NCBI GenBank assembly: GCA_002914845.1
Contig: JXTC01000003.1
Coordinates: forward strand, 2,724,009 to 2,788,008
Length of the DNA: 64,000 bases
Source: Trema orientale
Taxonomy: Eukaryota > Streptophyta > Magnoliopsida > Rosales > Cannabaceae
Direction of reading: 5' to 3'
Shown here: positions 24,101-36,805 of the stretch, piece after piece
Layout: every line of letters begins with the position of its first letter
Position numbering within the stretch: position 1 is the stretch's first letter
Notes under the pieces: generated by a model
The model's database searches: none
Told to the model about the DNA's origin: nothing
Seen by the model: only the letters and a program-made list of their open reading frames with translations
Translations under genes and position numbers: made by a program

Positions 24101-27100
24101 TGATATACACTGTAGCTATATGAGGAAGGTACTTGTATAATGTGAAGGTAATATTATGTTAGAGGCCAGGCATACAGTATATTGTATGCAGAAAAGAAGT
24201 CGATGTAATTATTAGTTCATTTCAACATCTGAGAAAGAAACATAGCTGGAGTAGTCTTCTTGGTGATGTCCTAGTGTTTTCTTCTACTTTTGCAATGACT
24301 TTTTAATTTTAAATAATCACTATGCTTTTTATGCAGGTTCACACTGGGAAAAAAGGCTATTGATGAATGAGATTATGACTGGTTCAGTGGATACTAGATC
24401 TGTGGTCTCAAAAATGACATTGGCTTTGTTGGAAGATAGTGGATGGTACCAGGCTAATTATAGTATGGCAGATCGCCTTGATTGGGGCCGCAATCAGGGG
24501 ACTGACTTTGTCACCTCCCCTTGTAATCTCTGGAAGGGGGCTTACCATTGCAACACAACTCAGTTGTCTGGCTGTACATATAACAGGGAGGCAGAGGGTT
24601 ACTGTCCAATTGTGAGTTATAGTGGAGACCTACCTCAGTGGGCACGTTACTTCCCACAGGCTAACAAAGGTAAATAGTCTTGTTCTTTTGTTACTTTCTT
24701 TCATTTATGAAGTTGGTGTTCATTCATTTTGAGATGTTACCAAGGGTGCTTGTGCCTATAATTTGATTATGTGTGATGTAGATTTTATCTTGAATTTCTT
24801 TTCTACTTCGAAAAATTTTCCTCCAGGTGTTAATATTTCCTGATAATTTATTTTGTGACAAGACCTTTCGTACTGTCTGTGTTACTTGGGCACGACAAAG
24901 CCATGTATTATTTGTCGAAGTTGTGGTTATTTCTATGAATGCCATAAATTTTAGATATTTTTATAGCTATTGACCAATCAATTAATTTATTTCTTGATAC
25001 AGACTTTTGTAGTTTTGTTAGCTGATGATTGTTATTTTTGCAGGTGGGCAGTCCTCACTAGCTGATTACTGCACTTATTTTGTGGCTTACTCTGATGGAT
25101 CATGTACAGATGCTAACAGTGCGAGAGCACCTGACAGAATGTTGGGTGAGGTTCGTGGGAGTAATTCTAGGTATGATTTCTGGTGCACTTACCATAGTGG
25201 TGTTTGTATCATGTTAAAAACCTAAAGAAGTTTACTAACTTTATTCATTCTCTATGTCTAGGTGTATGGCCTCATCGTTAGTACGAACTGGGTTTGTACG
25301 GGGTTCAATGACTCAAGGAAATGGTTGTTATCAGCACAGATGCGTTAATAATTCATTAGAGGTATACTTTGGAGATTTTGATATGTCTTCCTTTTCATGA
25401 ATTCATCGGTTGATTAGAAGCATCTGGGTGATTCTTAGATATGTGTATATATATATATATATGTAACATACATGTACTTGTGCTAGCAGGATAGGGTTGG
25501 GTGTGTGAAATCTTTTTGGTTGCTACTTCTTTCCTTATAACTCATCCTGATTAATTTTTTGTAATCTAATTTCTCTATTCAGGTTGCTGTGGATGGCATG
25601 TGGAAAGTATGCCCTGAAGCTGGTGGACCAATTCAGTTTCCTGCATTTAATGGTAACTGCCTGGTTCTCTGTCTTCATTAGTGATTTTTAATGTAAGTTC
25701 ATTTGATTTTTATTGATAAATTTAATTATATTCTATGTAGGGGAATTAATCTGCCCTGCGTACCATGAACTCTGCAGCAGAAACCTACTTCCTGTCTCTG
25801 GACAATGTCCTCAGTCTTGCAATTTCAACGGAGACTGCGTTGACGGAAGGTGCCACTGTTTTCTAGGGTTTCATGGCTCCGATTGTGGTAAACGTGAGCT
25901 CCTTTCCTGCCCCCTTTATAGGCTGTATAGGGGAACGACATACTTGAACTTCTGAAGTTTAATGGTTTTATTTGGGATCATTTCTAAGTTGACTATTTTT
26001 TATGCAGGTTCTTGTCCTAATAGTTGTAGTGGACATGGAAATTGCCTTTCTAATGGGCTTTGTGAATGTCAAAATGGTTACACTGGGGTTGACTGCTCAA
26101 CTGGTAATTTGAATGATTTTTTTTTCCCTATTTTGTGTTCTTTTAAACAAATTTATTGTTCCGTAAAGATGGGAGTTTTCCATCCTAACTGGTATAATTT
26201 TCTGTTTCTTTTGTGTAAAGAAAAAACTTGTAACTTCCTTTTGTTTTTTTTTATGGAAGTATAACCCGTGTAGGGAGATTCATTGAACATGAATTGTGAA
26301 TGACGGGAATCACACACCGCACATTACATTCAATAGAGAATTGAATGATCAACATTGACATCATTATTGACATTGACGTTTGCCATGTTATGCAGCTGTG
26401 TGTGATGAGCAATGCAGCCTTCATGGAGGGGTATGTGACAATGGAGTCTGTGAATTCCGCTGCTCCGACTATGCCGGTTACTCATGCCAAAATAGTTCCA
26501 CACTTCTCTCTAGTCTTTCGGTTTGCAAAAATGTGCTGGAGAGAGATATTTCTGGCCAGCACTGTGCACCCAGTGAACCCAGCATACTGCAGCAGTTAGA
26601 AGAAGTTGTAGTCATGCCAAATTACCACCGTTTATTTCCAGGTGGTGCTAGAAAGTTATTTAATATTTTTGGAAGCAGCTATTGTGATGCTGCCGCAAAG
26701 CGGTTGGCCTGCTGGGTAAGTTCACTCATTTAAAATTTGATTCCTTTCATTACTGTAAGTTGGGATTCTAAGATAAGAGTACGGAATAATATTCTATCAC
26801 TAGCTAATGTTTTTGAACCGTTAGATTTCACTGGATTCGATTGAATTTACATATTGTTTGGTTATGATAAGATCTGAGATTTGAAAATGACAAAGCCTAT
26901 GTGACATCTATCTCTTAACTAAGAAGTTTGAGCATTGTATTATCAGATCTCAATCCAAAAATGCGACATGGATGGAGACAACAGGCTAAGAGTGTGTCAT
27001 TCAGCATGTCAGTCATATAATTTAGCATGTGGAGCTTCACTTGACTGCTCCGACCAAACTCTCTTCAGCAGCGCCGAGGAAGGCGAAGGTCAATGCACAG

Positions 27101-27180
27101 GCTCTGGCGATATAAAACCGTCTTGGCTTCATCGCCTCCCTAGTTTCTCTTTATTGGGAGAGTCTGTAAAATATAGGTAG
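21105..27180 (+). CDS. Leishmanolysin-like zinc metallopeptidase with EGF-like repeats, 17 exons
   Basis: Family M8 metzincin, about 853 residues, resembling Arabidopsis At5g42620. Exons I place at GT-AG sites: 21105-21185, 21966-22322, 22470-22610, 22866-22998, 23129-23242, 23342-23415, 23495-23569, 23697-23789, 23907-23967, 24337-24669, 25044-25170, 25262-25361, 25583-25652, 25741-25893, 26008-26103, 26396-26715, 26947-27180. All phases agree. The first join gives an N-terminal hydrophobic segment ([15 protein letters not shown]), a signal peptide or anchor. The zinc motif HEVMHVLGF (H299, E300, H303) is split by intron 6 between E and V. The third ligand is probably in GSHWEKRL, followed by the Met-turn MNEIMTG. 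Three EGF-like cysteine clusters lie at about residues 600-710, before a Cys-rich C-terminus. Substrates of the plant enzymes are not established. The start follows family similarity; exon 7's donor (CAC/GTCAGT) is the least certain junction. Confidence 0.93.
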
Positions 27181-28383
27181 CACTAGTGTAAGTGTTTTCT
27201 TTTTTTTTCACCTGAAAATTTTAATTTTGGCTTGTAATTTTTCTAGGTGTTAGATGGCACCTACTGCATGTGCCGTAGATGTAGGTATCCTTCTGCATGG
27301 CCCAATAATGATTAGGAAAAAGAGTTGGGTTTTGAAGGTAACGAGTTGTGGCATTCGAAAATGAATGCCACTTGTAGAGAAAATTGAAATTGTATGCAAA
27401 AGCAACGGAAAAAAAAAAAAAAGGAAAACAAAGCAACAGGTTTCTTCAGATGTATGAACAGATATTTGGCCGAAGGCCTTCAAATGAAAAAAGGGAAAAA
27501 AAGAAAGCCGTTGTGTTGTGTATCTTCTTGCATTTCTTCTTTTCTTGGTTAGCATATGATTTAGTACAGTCATTATCATCCCCATTATTTGTCAGTAGAG
27601 TCATTATCATCACCACGAAAGTCAAATCATACTGCATTATCGGTAATGATACATGATCTAAACTTGAAAAGAACGAAGAAAACCAGAAGCATGCAGTCTA
27701 TAAATGCACATGGGTTATGGTCCAGGCTTGACTTGGAGGGTCTGTAATTGAGAAAATAAAGCGAAAAAAAAGTAATTGAAAACGGTTAAAGGTCTAGACT
27801 CCAGACTTCGCAATACGTATATTTTAATGCGTGAGAATTTAGGTCTCTAGTCTGACTATTTAAGACCTTTATCTTCCGGTATAGGATTCAAAACATTATT
27901 AATATTATTATTTATTTTTTTAAGGGAAGAATTCAAGCCCTTATTCTCTTCATCTAAGTAACTTGTATATGTCCTACTTTCATTCACATTTTATCAAGTT
28001 ACATCCTAGAGCCGGAAATTTTTGAGTTAGTACCTTTCTTAAACTATATGGAATGTCCAAAGAATATACATCAAACCTTCTAAATTAAAATCCAAAAATA
28101 AATAAATAAATATATAGATAAAATAATAACACTATTGTCGAATACAAACGCTTCAACGCAAAGAAGATCTCTCTCTATCTCACTCTTCATCAGTTCTTGT
28201 TAAAAAAAAAAAGAAAATTCAGAAAAAGGAACACAAACATGCACTGCCAGCTGATGAAGAACAAAAGATATATAGAAAGAGAAAAATATCGCTAATTAAT
28301 ATTACGGCCAATTATCTGAGAAACTAAAATTCGTACTAACATATTTAAGATTAATTAAACCTCCTATACTACGAAAGATATAA
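27181..28383. other. Convergent 3' intergenic region
   Basis: This separates the ends of the peptidase (+) and thaumatin-like (-) genes and must hold both 3' UTRs. It contains A-rich runs at about 27,410-27,425 and 28,203-28,213. The open frames near 27,220-27,660 overlap on both strands and have no recognisable domain. Confidence 0.6.
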
Positions 28384-29258
28384 TCAAGCGGGTGACCCGG
28401 TTGGACAGAACGTGATCACGTAATCCGACCCGGAGCAGGTACAGGTACTGGACGCATCGTCGTAAGCGTAACTGTATGCGGTGGGGCACGCGCTCTTGAA
28501 CATGGCGGAGTACTGCGTCGGCGAGCACGTCTGCGGCGTCGCGTAGTCTCCGGTGCAGCAAAACTCGGGCGCGTTGAAGGCCGCGCACGCGCTCTTGCAC
28601 GCGACCACCGAGCCCGAACCCGAGTCCGCGACCCGGAGCTCGGCGGGGCAGCTGCCATTCAAGTCGGCCACGCAACCGGCGTACTGGCAATCGCCAGTTC
28701 CTCCAACGGCCTTGACCCCCATCCCGACGTTGTAACCGTCGACGAGGCTGACGTCATAGAAATCCTTGTCAGCTGACGTGGACCCGATCGTGAACTCGAC
28801 GAGCGTGACGGGCGGGGCCCCGCCCCCGGCGCATTTCAGCGGGCCGCAGTCGCCCGTCTCGCATTTTCCGTTACCAGAGCCGTCGAAGTTGCACTTGGTC
28901 CGGCCCCAGAACCGGCCCGACCAACCCGGCGGAGCTGTGAGATGCACTGACTCACCGGGCGGTAACACGAAACCGCCCTCCCCTAGATTCCCGGCGCCGT
29001 TTCCGGATAGTGTCCCTGGCCACACTGTGTAGCTGCAACGGTTTTGGAGCGTGAATACGGTTCCATAACCTACATTCCCTGAAAAAAACAAGAAAGTAAA
29101 TATTTTAGCATGTCGCATGCATAATCTGATGGTAAATCTAGTGGTAAAATAGTAAATGAGAACCAAAATGTAGTAACTTATAAGAAGAGTGTTTAGTATT
29201 TACCTAAGGATAAAAGGAGGAGCAGAAGAAGATGGAGGTCGGGACTGGTGATGGCCAT
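28384..29258 (-). CDS. Thaumatin-like protein (PR-5 family), secreted
   Basis: Two exons: 29204-29258 (start ATG at 29258) and 28384-29078, split by a 125-bp phase-1 intron; 249 residues. Residues 1 to about 24 are a Leu-rich signal peptide, cut near GYG/TVF. The mature part begins TVFTLQNRCSYTVWPG and carries the family signature GNGKCETGDCGPLKC. Acidic-cleft residues are seen in VEFTIG and DFYDVSLVDG. The CVADLNGSCPAELRV, EFCCTGDY and YSYAYDD blocks are typical. It ends PTGSPA with no long vacuolar extension, so secretion to the apoplast is likely. Family members act in defence or bind glucans; activity here is unknown. Odd: 17 cysteines instead of the usual 16, because STFTC of the family reads STCTC. 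The coding exon is very GC-rich. Gene order suggests kinship with Arabidopsis TLP3/PR5. Confidence 0.95.
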
Positions 29259-29718
29259 TAGAGATTTTGGAGGAGAAGAAGAGGAGGATATGGGAGAAGG
29301 TGGTGAGGGTAGTTTTGGTGGAGATGGAGGTCTGATATTTGGGATTTTGGAAGCTTTTTAAGTTGTTTAAAGAGTGGGGCCTATCATGTTTATTTAGGCA
29401 TGTTAACTTGGGTCCTATCTTTACGTGATCAATTAAAGTTGTGGGGTGCTTTCTTTCCGGAACGATTAAAATTGTGGGTTTTGTGGGCGGGGTGAAGGAA
29501 TACCCAATTATGGTATAAATGGCTTTACAATGTGGCCAATAAGAATTCGCCACGTCGTATTTTTTTCACTCCAACGTTTATTTTTGTCGTACGGCAAATG
29601 ATGAATTAGTGAATGGGATTTTTTTCTTATTTCTTCTAAACGGGAAAATCTCATTCCCCAAATCAAAGTTCAAACGGCTCCAAACATAAGAAATGGAAAA
29701 ATACTATGAAGCAGAGCG

Positions 29719-29847
29719 CACGTGATGTAGCAGAATGGAAGTATGATGTCACGTGACATGGAAGAGAGTAAAGGTGAAACTTTGTCGTCAAAATAACCCC
29801 CACGTGGCAAGCATCATCTCGATCTTTGGTTGGTTAACACCCACGTG
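29719..29847 (-). promoter_or_regulatory. Cluster of four G-box (CACGTG) motifs upstream of the thaumatin-like gene
   Basis: CACGTG occurs at 29,719-29,724, 29,750-29,755, 29,801-29,806 and 29,842-29,847, all within 129 bp and 461-589 bp upstream of the thaumatin-like start codon. One sits in CCCACGTGGC, a strong ABRE/G-box context, and one in GTCACGTGAC, a palindrome. These are binding sites for bZIP (ABF) and bHLH (MYC, PIF) factors. An ABA-, light- or jasmonate-responsive promoter is inferred. The next gene (LPAT4-type) also lies on the minus strand and ends about 1.8 kb away. Confidence 0.7.
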
Positions 29848-29849
29848 CT

Positions 29850-31648
29850 CAGTGTTAGTTAATCAATTCCTCTCCTTCCTGTTTTCCAATTCTTGTTTTA
29901 CTTAAGATTATGGGATCTTAACACAAAATTGCTGGTTCGTTTTTATGATCATAGATCAAATCATACAAATATGACATAAATTCATACAAATGGATGATGT
30001 TTTAAATTTTTAAATGCGAATATCGGTAGATAAACTCTTCTTCTATTTTTCTGTTTATTCATACGTGCACAATTTTTATACTATCATTTTAGTATAGCTG
30101 TGCATTTCTTTTGAATTATAGTATAGCTGTGCTTTTGTAATAGAAAAATTTAGGTGATAACTAATATTTTAAATTTGATTAAGTAAATGTTCACTTTTTA
30201 AATTTTATAGCTAAATGTTCAAATTTATATATTTTTACACTTGGTAGATATGTTACTAATTTTAGTTAGTGTAGTAAAATATATTAGGTATATATTTTTT
30301 AATACTTGGTATATAAGCATATATACCGGACATTTTGCTATAACATTTGACAAAGAGATATTTACTTAAATTAGGTCTAAAGTTTAGTCATATTTCTATA
30401 TGACCTTTGTAATATACATCATTCGACTTTGAGGTCCACGAGGAGCTTAAAGGACTAATCTGAAAATTATTTGAATGATTAATTTGTTACTTGCTATCTA
30501 TATCAATTGATATGAATATTTTCGTTACAGAGTTTCATTATAATTGATCACAATGATTAGAAATTGGATTAAGATTATTTATCCATTTGTCATATTTTTT
30601 ACTCTTATGTACGGAATAAACTATCATATTTTTTACTCTTATGTACGGAATAAACTATGTATAACGAAACCGGTTTCGTAAGAACAACGAAGACAATAAC
30701 CCAGCAATGAAGAAAAAGGGGAAAAAAAATACAAGAAAAGAAAGAACATAAATGAAAATGTTATTCAAAACGCGTTATCGGTTTTAACTGTCCCATTAAA
30801 TACGATGATTGCTTGAATTGTCATGCAACATCATGATAGTGATATCCCTTGGGCTTAATTTACCAAATCCAACCGAGGCATTTTATTCACTTAGATAGAA
30901 ACAACAAATTAACCACACCGCCACTAATTGGACCGTTCCATGTCAGAGTGGTCTGAAACTTTGCCTTTTTCTCATATGATTCTAACTGCAACTTAATAAA
31001 TGGAAAAAAAAAAAAAAAAAAACCCATGTAATTTAAAATTAAGCATTAGTTGTAGCCCGATCATTTTAGTGGGATTAGTTTAAGAGATGAAAATAGGGGC
31101 TTTCTACTGTCATAATCTTGTACCTCATAACCTAACAGGTTAATATCTCCATTAAATAAGTCAACAAAAGCAACGGAACCTGCTCCACACAAAGAGAGGT
31201 TGGATACTGTTTCATAATGTCATGTTTTCGATCCCCTAACTATATTTACATTTATGTACTGTAGTTTTTCATAATAAACCTCAGACCCACAGCCCTTATT
31301 TTATTTATTTATTTATTTTGAAACAAGCATGTGTTACAAAGGCTTATAGAACCGCTTTCCGTTCTTTCTCCGTAGTCTGATCAAAAGTACCAGGTAATGA
31401 GAATGTGAGATGAAAACAAAAGAACAAATTCGTGAAACGACAACCGCAGGAACACAAAATTTCCAGCACGAACTTAATAAATGTTGTACAATTTTTTAGA
31501 ACTTAACAACTAAGGATGTTCCTGGTTCATAAATACTACTTCAAAAATTAATCTTTATATTATATCAAGCCAAGATCAAAACATTAAAGTTTGGCATCTG
31601 TAAGGTTTATTTGGCCAAAATTTTACTTCTCCAATAAGTATTAGACTA
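29850..31648. other. Gene-free AT-rich region
   Basis: No gene seen. It contains the 34-bp tandem duplication at 30,591-30,658 and an A run at 31,003-31,022. The bases nearest 31,648 are probably the 3' UTR of the acyltransferase gene. Confidence 0.55.
30591..30658. repeat. 34-bp perfect tandem duplication
   Basis: Two exact copies (30,591-30,624 and 30,625-30,658) of a unit beginning CATATTTTTTACTCTTATGT. Perfect identity suggests a recent duplication or an assembly artefact. Confidence 0.9.
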
Positions 31649-33512
31649 TCAATCATTTCTTGTTTTCTTGGAACAAAACATTGCTCTAACATGGCCTATA
31701 ATTGGCATGGGCCGAATGTTCAGATAAGTAGCTAAAGCAAGATATGCACACGACAAAACAATGTACATTTTAAACCAAACAGATGAAATGGTTAGATAAA
31801 GAAACATGGCAGTCAAAAAGATTACCAATATGAAATTTGCTAAGCACTTAATAAAGGAAAGTTGTTCTTCTGCTACTGGGTCAGGGAAATGGCCTTCAAT
31901 TTTGAAATCTGAGAGCAACTTGTCCTTGAGCTGGAATGAATCAATTAGCCAAGCAGTGGAATCAACCTCAGATGCTGGGATATCTTTGACTGGGATACGC
32001 CTAACATGGATATGAACTTCTGAAGGATCCACACCAAACACATTGTCTAAGAAGGAAGGGCAATTGTTCTTGTAGGCAATAGTCACATCATAAACTGCAG
32101 TCAATTGAGAAAGAAGTTTCAACAAAAAGGAAAGAAAATATTATTCTTCTTACAAGACATATTTTACTAATTTGTAATAAAAAGAATCGTAAAAGGCGTT
32201 TAGACTTGGAGAGTAACGGGAGGAATCAAAAAATGAGTCATTCATTTCTAATTTACTAATTATGAGACGAATTCTTCAGAATTTATATCTCACATGAGTT
32301 AGTAAACAAATGAATGAATGAGAAATGTTTATTACCGATTACATTAACAGTAACCATAAACCACTGAAAAATTACATTAAACCTGCTATTCCAATCTTGT
32401 ATATATATGATCTATATACATGTAGTAAAATTACAAAGACTAGTCTACGGGCTTAATATGTGCGTATCTAGAGAAAGATGACTGTCTTCTAATATGTAGT
32501 AAAATAAAAATAACAAGAGGAGTTGAATTTATTTAAAACCACAAACCTGCATCCAACGAACCCCTTAGAGCTTCCAAGCAAGCACAGAAACCTTTTGTTT
32601 TGGGAAGTAACACATTCCACAGCACAGGGAGTCCAACTTCTGCAGCAAATTTCTGACCTTTTTTGCTTTTTTGTTCACTGTATTAAAAGCCAAGCAACTA
32701 GTTATTTTTCCTTTGCAAACAAGTAAAGGTAAAATATGTCTCCAACCAATATGGCATGGAACCAACATCTTGGTCAAGGTACTTTAGAATGCAAAACCAA
32801 GCAAACATAAGGGAATTTTTAGATCCAAGAAGTCAATTTCTAACAAAACAAGAGTTTATCAACTAACATCATCTTTATTAAATAAGAAAAAAAAAAAAAG
32901 GCATATACACGGATAATTTAGTAGGATAAGAACAGGGTAGTACGTAAAATCGGTTCCTTCTGGAAATATAGCTAGCCACAAGGGATCTCGAGCATCGGTA
33001 AAAGTCGAAACCATTCGTCGCAAAACAGGTTCGTCTAGTTCCCATTTTCTCTCCAGAGGAACAAACTCCAGAACATGAAATCCCCAACCAAACACGGGCA
33101 ATTTCATCAAGCTGTTCTTGAGGATATATTTGATACGTCCAAGGCACCCTTTTCGCAATGCAAGATCCCAAAGGTACATCCAATCAACCTCAGTCCTATG
33201 ATTAGCAATGAGCATAACACGTTCCTTAGATGGAACACTATCTCCAGAAAAGACTACTTTGGTCCTATTAATCTTTTCAAACAGAAAAGGCCACAAGGCG
33301 AGCCAAACAGCGAAAAGCAAGGATGTGGCTTTTCGGCTTAGGCCAACGCTCAAGAACCGCAAGATTACACCAAATGGAGCAAGATAGGCGAGAAACAAGA
33401 AAGCAGTCGAAAGAAACACCACCAAACATATCAAACCCCTTATAAGCCTAAAAAGATTCAATGGACGATGCTTTGAAGGAGTTTCGGGTTTGAGGGGCTC
33501 GCAAATTCCCAT
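31649..33512 (-). CDS. LPAT4: 1-acyl-sn-glycerol-3-phosphate acyltransferase, LPAT4/5 type
   Basis: Makes phosphatidic acid from lysophosphatidic acid and acyl-CoA in the ER membrane. Coding exons: 32944-33512, 32547-32677, 31649-32094; 381 residues. The start is the ATG at 33512; the TTG nine bases upstream is not used. Residues 22-56 hold an N-terminal hydrophobic hairpin. The catalytic NHRTEVDW box (N104, H105, D110) and the FPEGTDFT box (183-190, split by intron 1) are intact, followed by [20 protein letters not shown]. The C-terminal third has [12 protein letters not shown] and two membrane segments. A 5'UTR intron is likely at 33,533-33,777 (CAAG/GTACAT...TTGCAG). Arabidopsis LPAT4 and LPAT5 are close relatives; the LPAT4 name rests on gene order beside ELO and RING genes, so it could be a shared ortholog of both. 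Confidence 0.92.
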
Positions 33513-33999
33513 CTCCTTCAAGGAAAAACCGGCTGCAATGGTGTAAATTGTAGAAAGAAGAGAGAAAATGAATACGTAGAATCAAAATTCAAAACTCAAA
33601 TCCAAAAATACAATCCGTAACCACATTAATCAAACTTGGTCGTTTATATATGAAAAAAAAAAAAAAAATCTGTCCTAATTCTCTTACGTGCATAAACATA
33701 AGGGTTCAAATCTTTCATTAACAAAAATCGAACGTAAAAATTTGAGATGAATAGGGAGAAAAATATTGTTTATGTACCTTGGTTTTGATCAGACTCGTGT
33801 TGGAATAGAGTTCCAGCGAAAAGAGGAGCTTTTTACGTAATTCTTCTTAGAGATATGGAATGGAAATATCATGGAGTACACCCTGTTTGTGGCATAAAGG
33901 TTGGGTTGTATGTGGGAGTGGCCTAATGCCACAGGAGAAAGTGCGAATCTGAAGATGTGGATTCTGCCATTCTGGAGGGATCAGTATCACATGGGAATG

Positions 34000-35824
34000 A
34001 GTACAGAGATTCTTTCAATGTGATTGGTTTAGATCGTAGATAGAGTCCGAATGACTACTCAATGTTAGAGATAACAAAGTTTACCATTGGTTGCAATTGC
34101 TTAGACGCAATTTGATCTGTCATTATCTTCCTACGAACAAGCAAAAATATCGTATCTTGACTTTGCTGCGCTGAGTTAGTGGGCTCAGTGCATTGGGGAC
34201 TTGGACATCTTGACTCGTCCTCGCCCATGGACAAGGAATGGCTAATGAGCCCATTTTACTAGCCCAAAAGGGGATTAGAGCACACTGGCCGACTTTCGGG
34301 CCCCTCTTTAGTAAATGTCTCTTTCTTTTTTTTTCGAACTGAGAAAATATTGAAAGGATATCAATTTTAAAAGCAAAATAACCAATATCTCAATTTTAAT
34401 AAAGGGTAAATCAAATGTAGTCAGTAAAAAAAAATCTAAAGCTGACATAGAAAATTGGACAAATTGCATTTCTCCCCTCCTCCGGAATTATTGCCAATAC
34501 AGAGTTTTGCCCCCTCAGCTATTCTTTTTTGCAAGAATCCCCCGAATTATTTAATCACAGAAAAAACACTCTGACGGAATGGTGTATTTAGGGTTTTTTT
34601 GGAGGGTATAAAATAATTATAGTGTTTAATTTTTTTTTCATTTTTATCGGAACTTAAGAAATATTCAAATTTCCAAATTTTAACCGAAATCTCCTAACCC
34701 CAAATTACATGCATTCTACGTCAAAAAAAAAAAAAATGAATGCACTCAGGTCAAGAACTCCCAAAAATCATTAATAACCTAATTTGCTGATGGGTTTTTT
34801 TGCCAAATGTCTTCTGGATCATAGTTTGCAACATATTTAGTATATCAAAATATATTTATTTATTTATTTTTTTAAAAATGATTTATTTTATTTAGTATAT
34901 CAAAATATATTGACTTATTTTTGAAAATTGATTTATTTTTTTAAAAAAATTGATTTACTTTATAAAAGAATCTAGATCAACTAAAAAATGTCTATTTATC
35001 AAAATTAATTTATAAAATAGTCATTTATTCAATAAGTGTAAAAACGGCCATTTTTTAAATTGATTTTTTTAAAAAAGGAAATTTCTTATACATAGAAAAA
35101 TGACATCTAGTACGACCTTTTAAAAAATAATGACAGAAATACTATCCTCCTCCTATCACTTATTTTTATACGGTGGCTTTGGTAAAAATACCACACTTTC
35201 CCATTTTTTTTTCCACACTTCCTAGATCTATTCCTCTCTCTCTTTAAAGCTCTTCTTTTGGCAAGACCTTTATTGTAGAATATTTAGCTTCAAGTTTTCT
35301 TTATCTATTCCTCCTCAGCCTCTTCCTGTCCAAATCGCTTATGTCAAGTCCGATGAAAATTGTTATGATGTGCACTAATTAGACATTGATGCCGAGACCG
35401 ACTCTGGAGAGGAGAGGGAATCGTCAGAGATATCAAACTCGACGTTATCTATGGTATTGTCAATTTGATTTTGAAGGGGATTTTCATGCTTGGATGTTGA
35501 TAAATTAGGTTTCTTCTTCTTCTTCTTCTTTTTTTTTTTTTTTTTTAAGATTTGAGCTTTTGGAATATTGAAATCGTAAATAGTTTTGGAGCTATTCTAA
35601 TTTTTAACATTTTTTACTTTATTTTCTAGTTTATAGATTAAATTTTTAGATACTAATTCATAACTTATGTATTACAAGTCATGATTTTTTGCTCGTTAAA
35701 TAGGGAATATGGAATTTTTTAGTTTTGTTAATTATTATTTTAGCGATTTTTTTAAATTTGATTTTTATAGTATGTGAAGTGATTCGTTTTTAATATAAGA
35801 AAATAATAGCTTTATCAAATTAGT
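34000..35824. other. Gene-free region with a possible MITE half
   Basis: No gene. At about 34,459-34,600 there is a stretch (AAATTGCATTTCTCCCCTCC, TTTTGCCCCCTCAGCTATTC) whose style resembles the long TIRs of MULE-type MITEs in this window, but I could not find its inverted partner. TTC repeats and a T run lie at about 35,513-35,546. Confidence 0.4.
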
Positions 35825-35830
35825 TTAATA

Positions 35831-36215
35831 TAAGGAAACTAAATTGGTTTCTAGGAAGCCTTTGTGATTTTCTATAATTTACTTATGTACATGGCATTTT
35901 CCTTAGTTTCCGAGAAATCTTTATAGTTTCTAGTGATTTACTTACATATCGGGCATTCCGCTAAAATGAAACCAAACTAGTTTCCTAGAAACCTTTGTGG
36001 TTTCCTATGATTTACTTACGTACTAGACATTATGCTAAAAGGAAACCAAGCTGGTTTCTAGGAAACTTTTGTGATTTCTTGAAATTTATTTAAATACAAG
36101 GCATTCCACTAGAAAGATACCAAACTGGTTTTCTGTGATTTACTTACATACATGGTATTATGCTAGAACAAAACTAAACTAGTTTCCTAGAAATCTTTGT
36201 AGTTTCCTGTGATTT
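35831..36215. repeat. ~75-bp tandem satellite array, part 1
   Basis: About five and a half diverged units. Each unit runs GTTTCCTGTGATTTACTTAC, then a GTACAGGGCATTCTGCTAAA-like part, then GGAAACCAAACTAGTTTCCT. The GATTTAC phrase recurs at roughly 35,877, 35,935, 36,009, 36,084 and 36,138, at spacings of about 74-75 or 54-58 bp; the shorter units lack the palindromic part. The GGAAAC...GTTTCC part of each unit is an imperfect palindrome. Confidence 0.8.
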
Positions 36216-36217
36216 AA

Positions 36218-36782
36218 GATAAAACTAGAAGAAACTAATGACAGAAATAACATTAAAAAGGAAAAAATATATAACAGAAAAAAACTAACAAAAAAATAAT
36301 AATAAATGACAAAAAAATTCAAAAAGACAATTTGTGGGTTTGAACCCCAGTAAAAAAGGCTGGCTATTAGAAAGTGAATAAGAAAAAACTAATTAAGAAA
36401 TAGTAAAGAAAATAAAAAGAAAATGAAGAAAAGAAGAAATAAATAAATGAAAAAGGGAAAAAAATCAAGAAAATAAAAAAAAATTTCTTAGATTCCTTTG
36501 TGGTTTCCTATTATTTGGGACAAAACTAGAAGAAACTAATGACAGAAATAATATTAAAAAGGAAAAAATAAATAAAAAAACTAATGAAAAAAAACAAAAA
36601 AATAACAAAAAACTTCAAAAAGACAATATGTAGGTTTGAACCCTACTAAAAAAGGATGGCTATTGGAAAAAGAAAAAGAAAAAATCAATAAGAAACAATA
36701 GATAAAATGAAAAGAAAAAAAAAAAGAAAAGTAGAAATAAATAATTGAAAAAGGGGAAAAAATCAAAAAAATAAAAAAAGAT
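36218..36782. repeat. Two ~290-bp direct duplicates between the satellite arrays
   Basis: Copies begin near 36,218 (GATAAAACTAGAAGAAACTA) and 36,519 (GACAAAACTAGAAGAAACTA), 301 bp apart. They match through an A-rich body ending near 36,484 and 36,782. Each contains a B-box-like phrase (GGGTTTGAACCCC at about 36,339; AGGTTTGAACCCT at about 36,634), followed by AAAAAAGG-TGGCTATT. The second copy is preceded by the satellite phrase TTTGTGGTTTCCTA. Confidence 0.8.
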
Positions 36783-36805
36783 GAAATAATACAAAACTTT
36801 GAGTG

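Noticed and set aside
28364..29032. Other frames over the thaumatin-like gene (108, 80, 88 and 60 codons)
   Set aside because: Shadows of the GC-rich thaumatin exon without family motifs.
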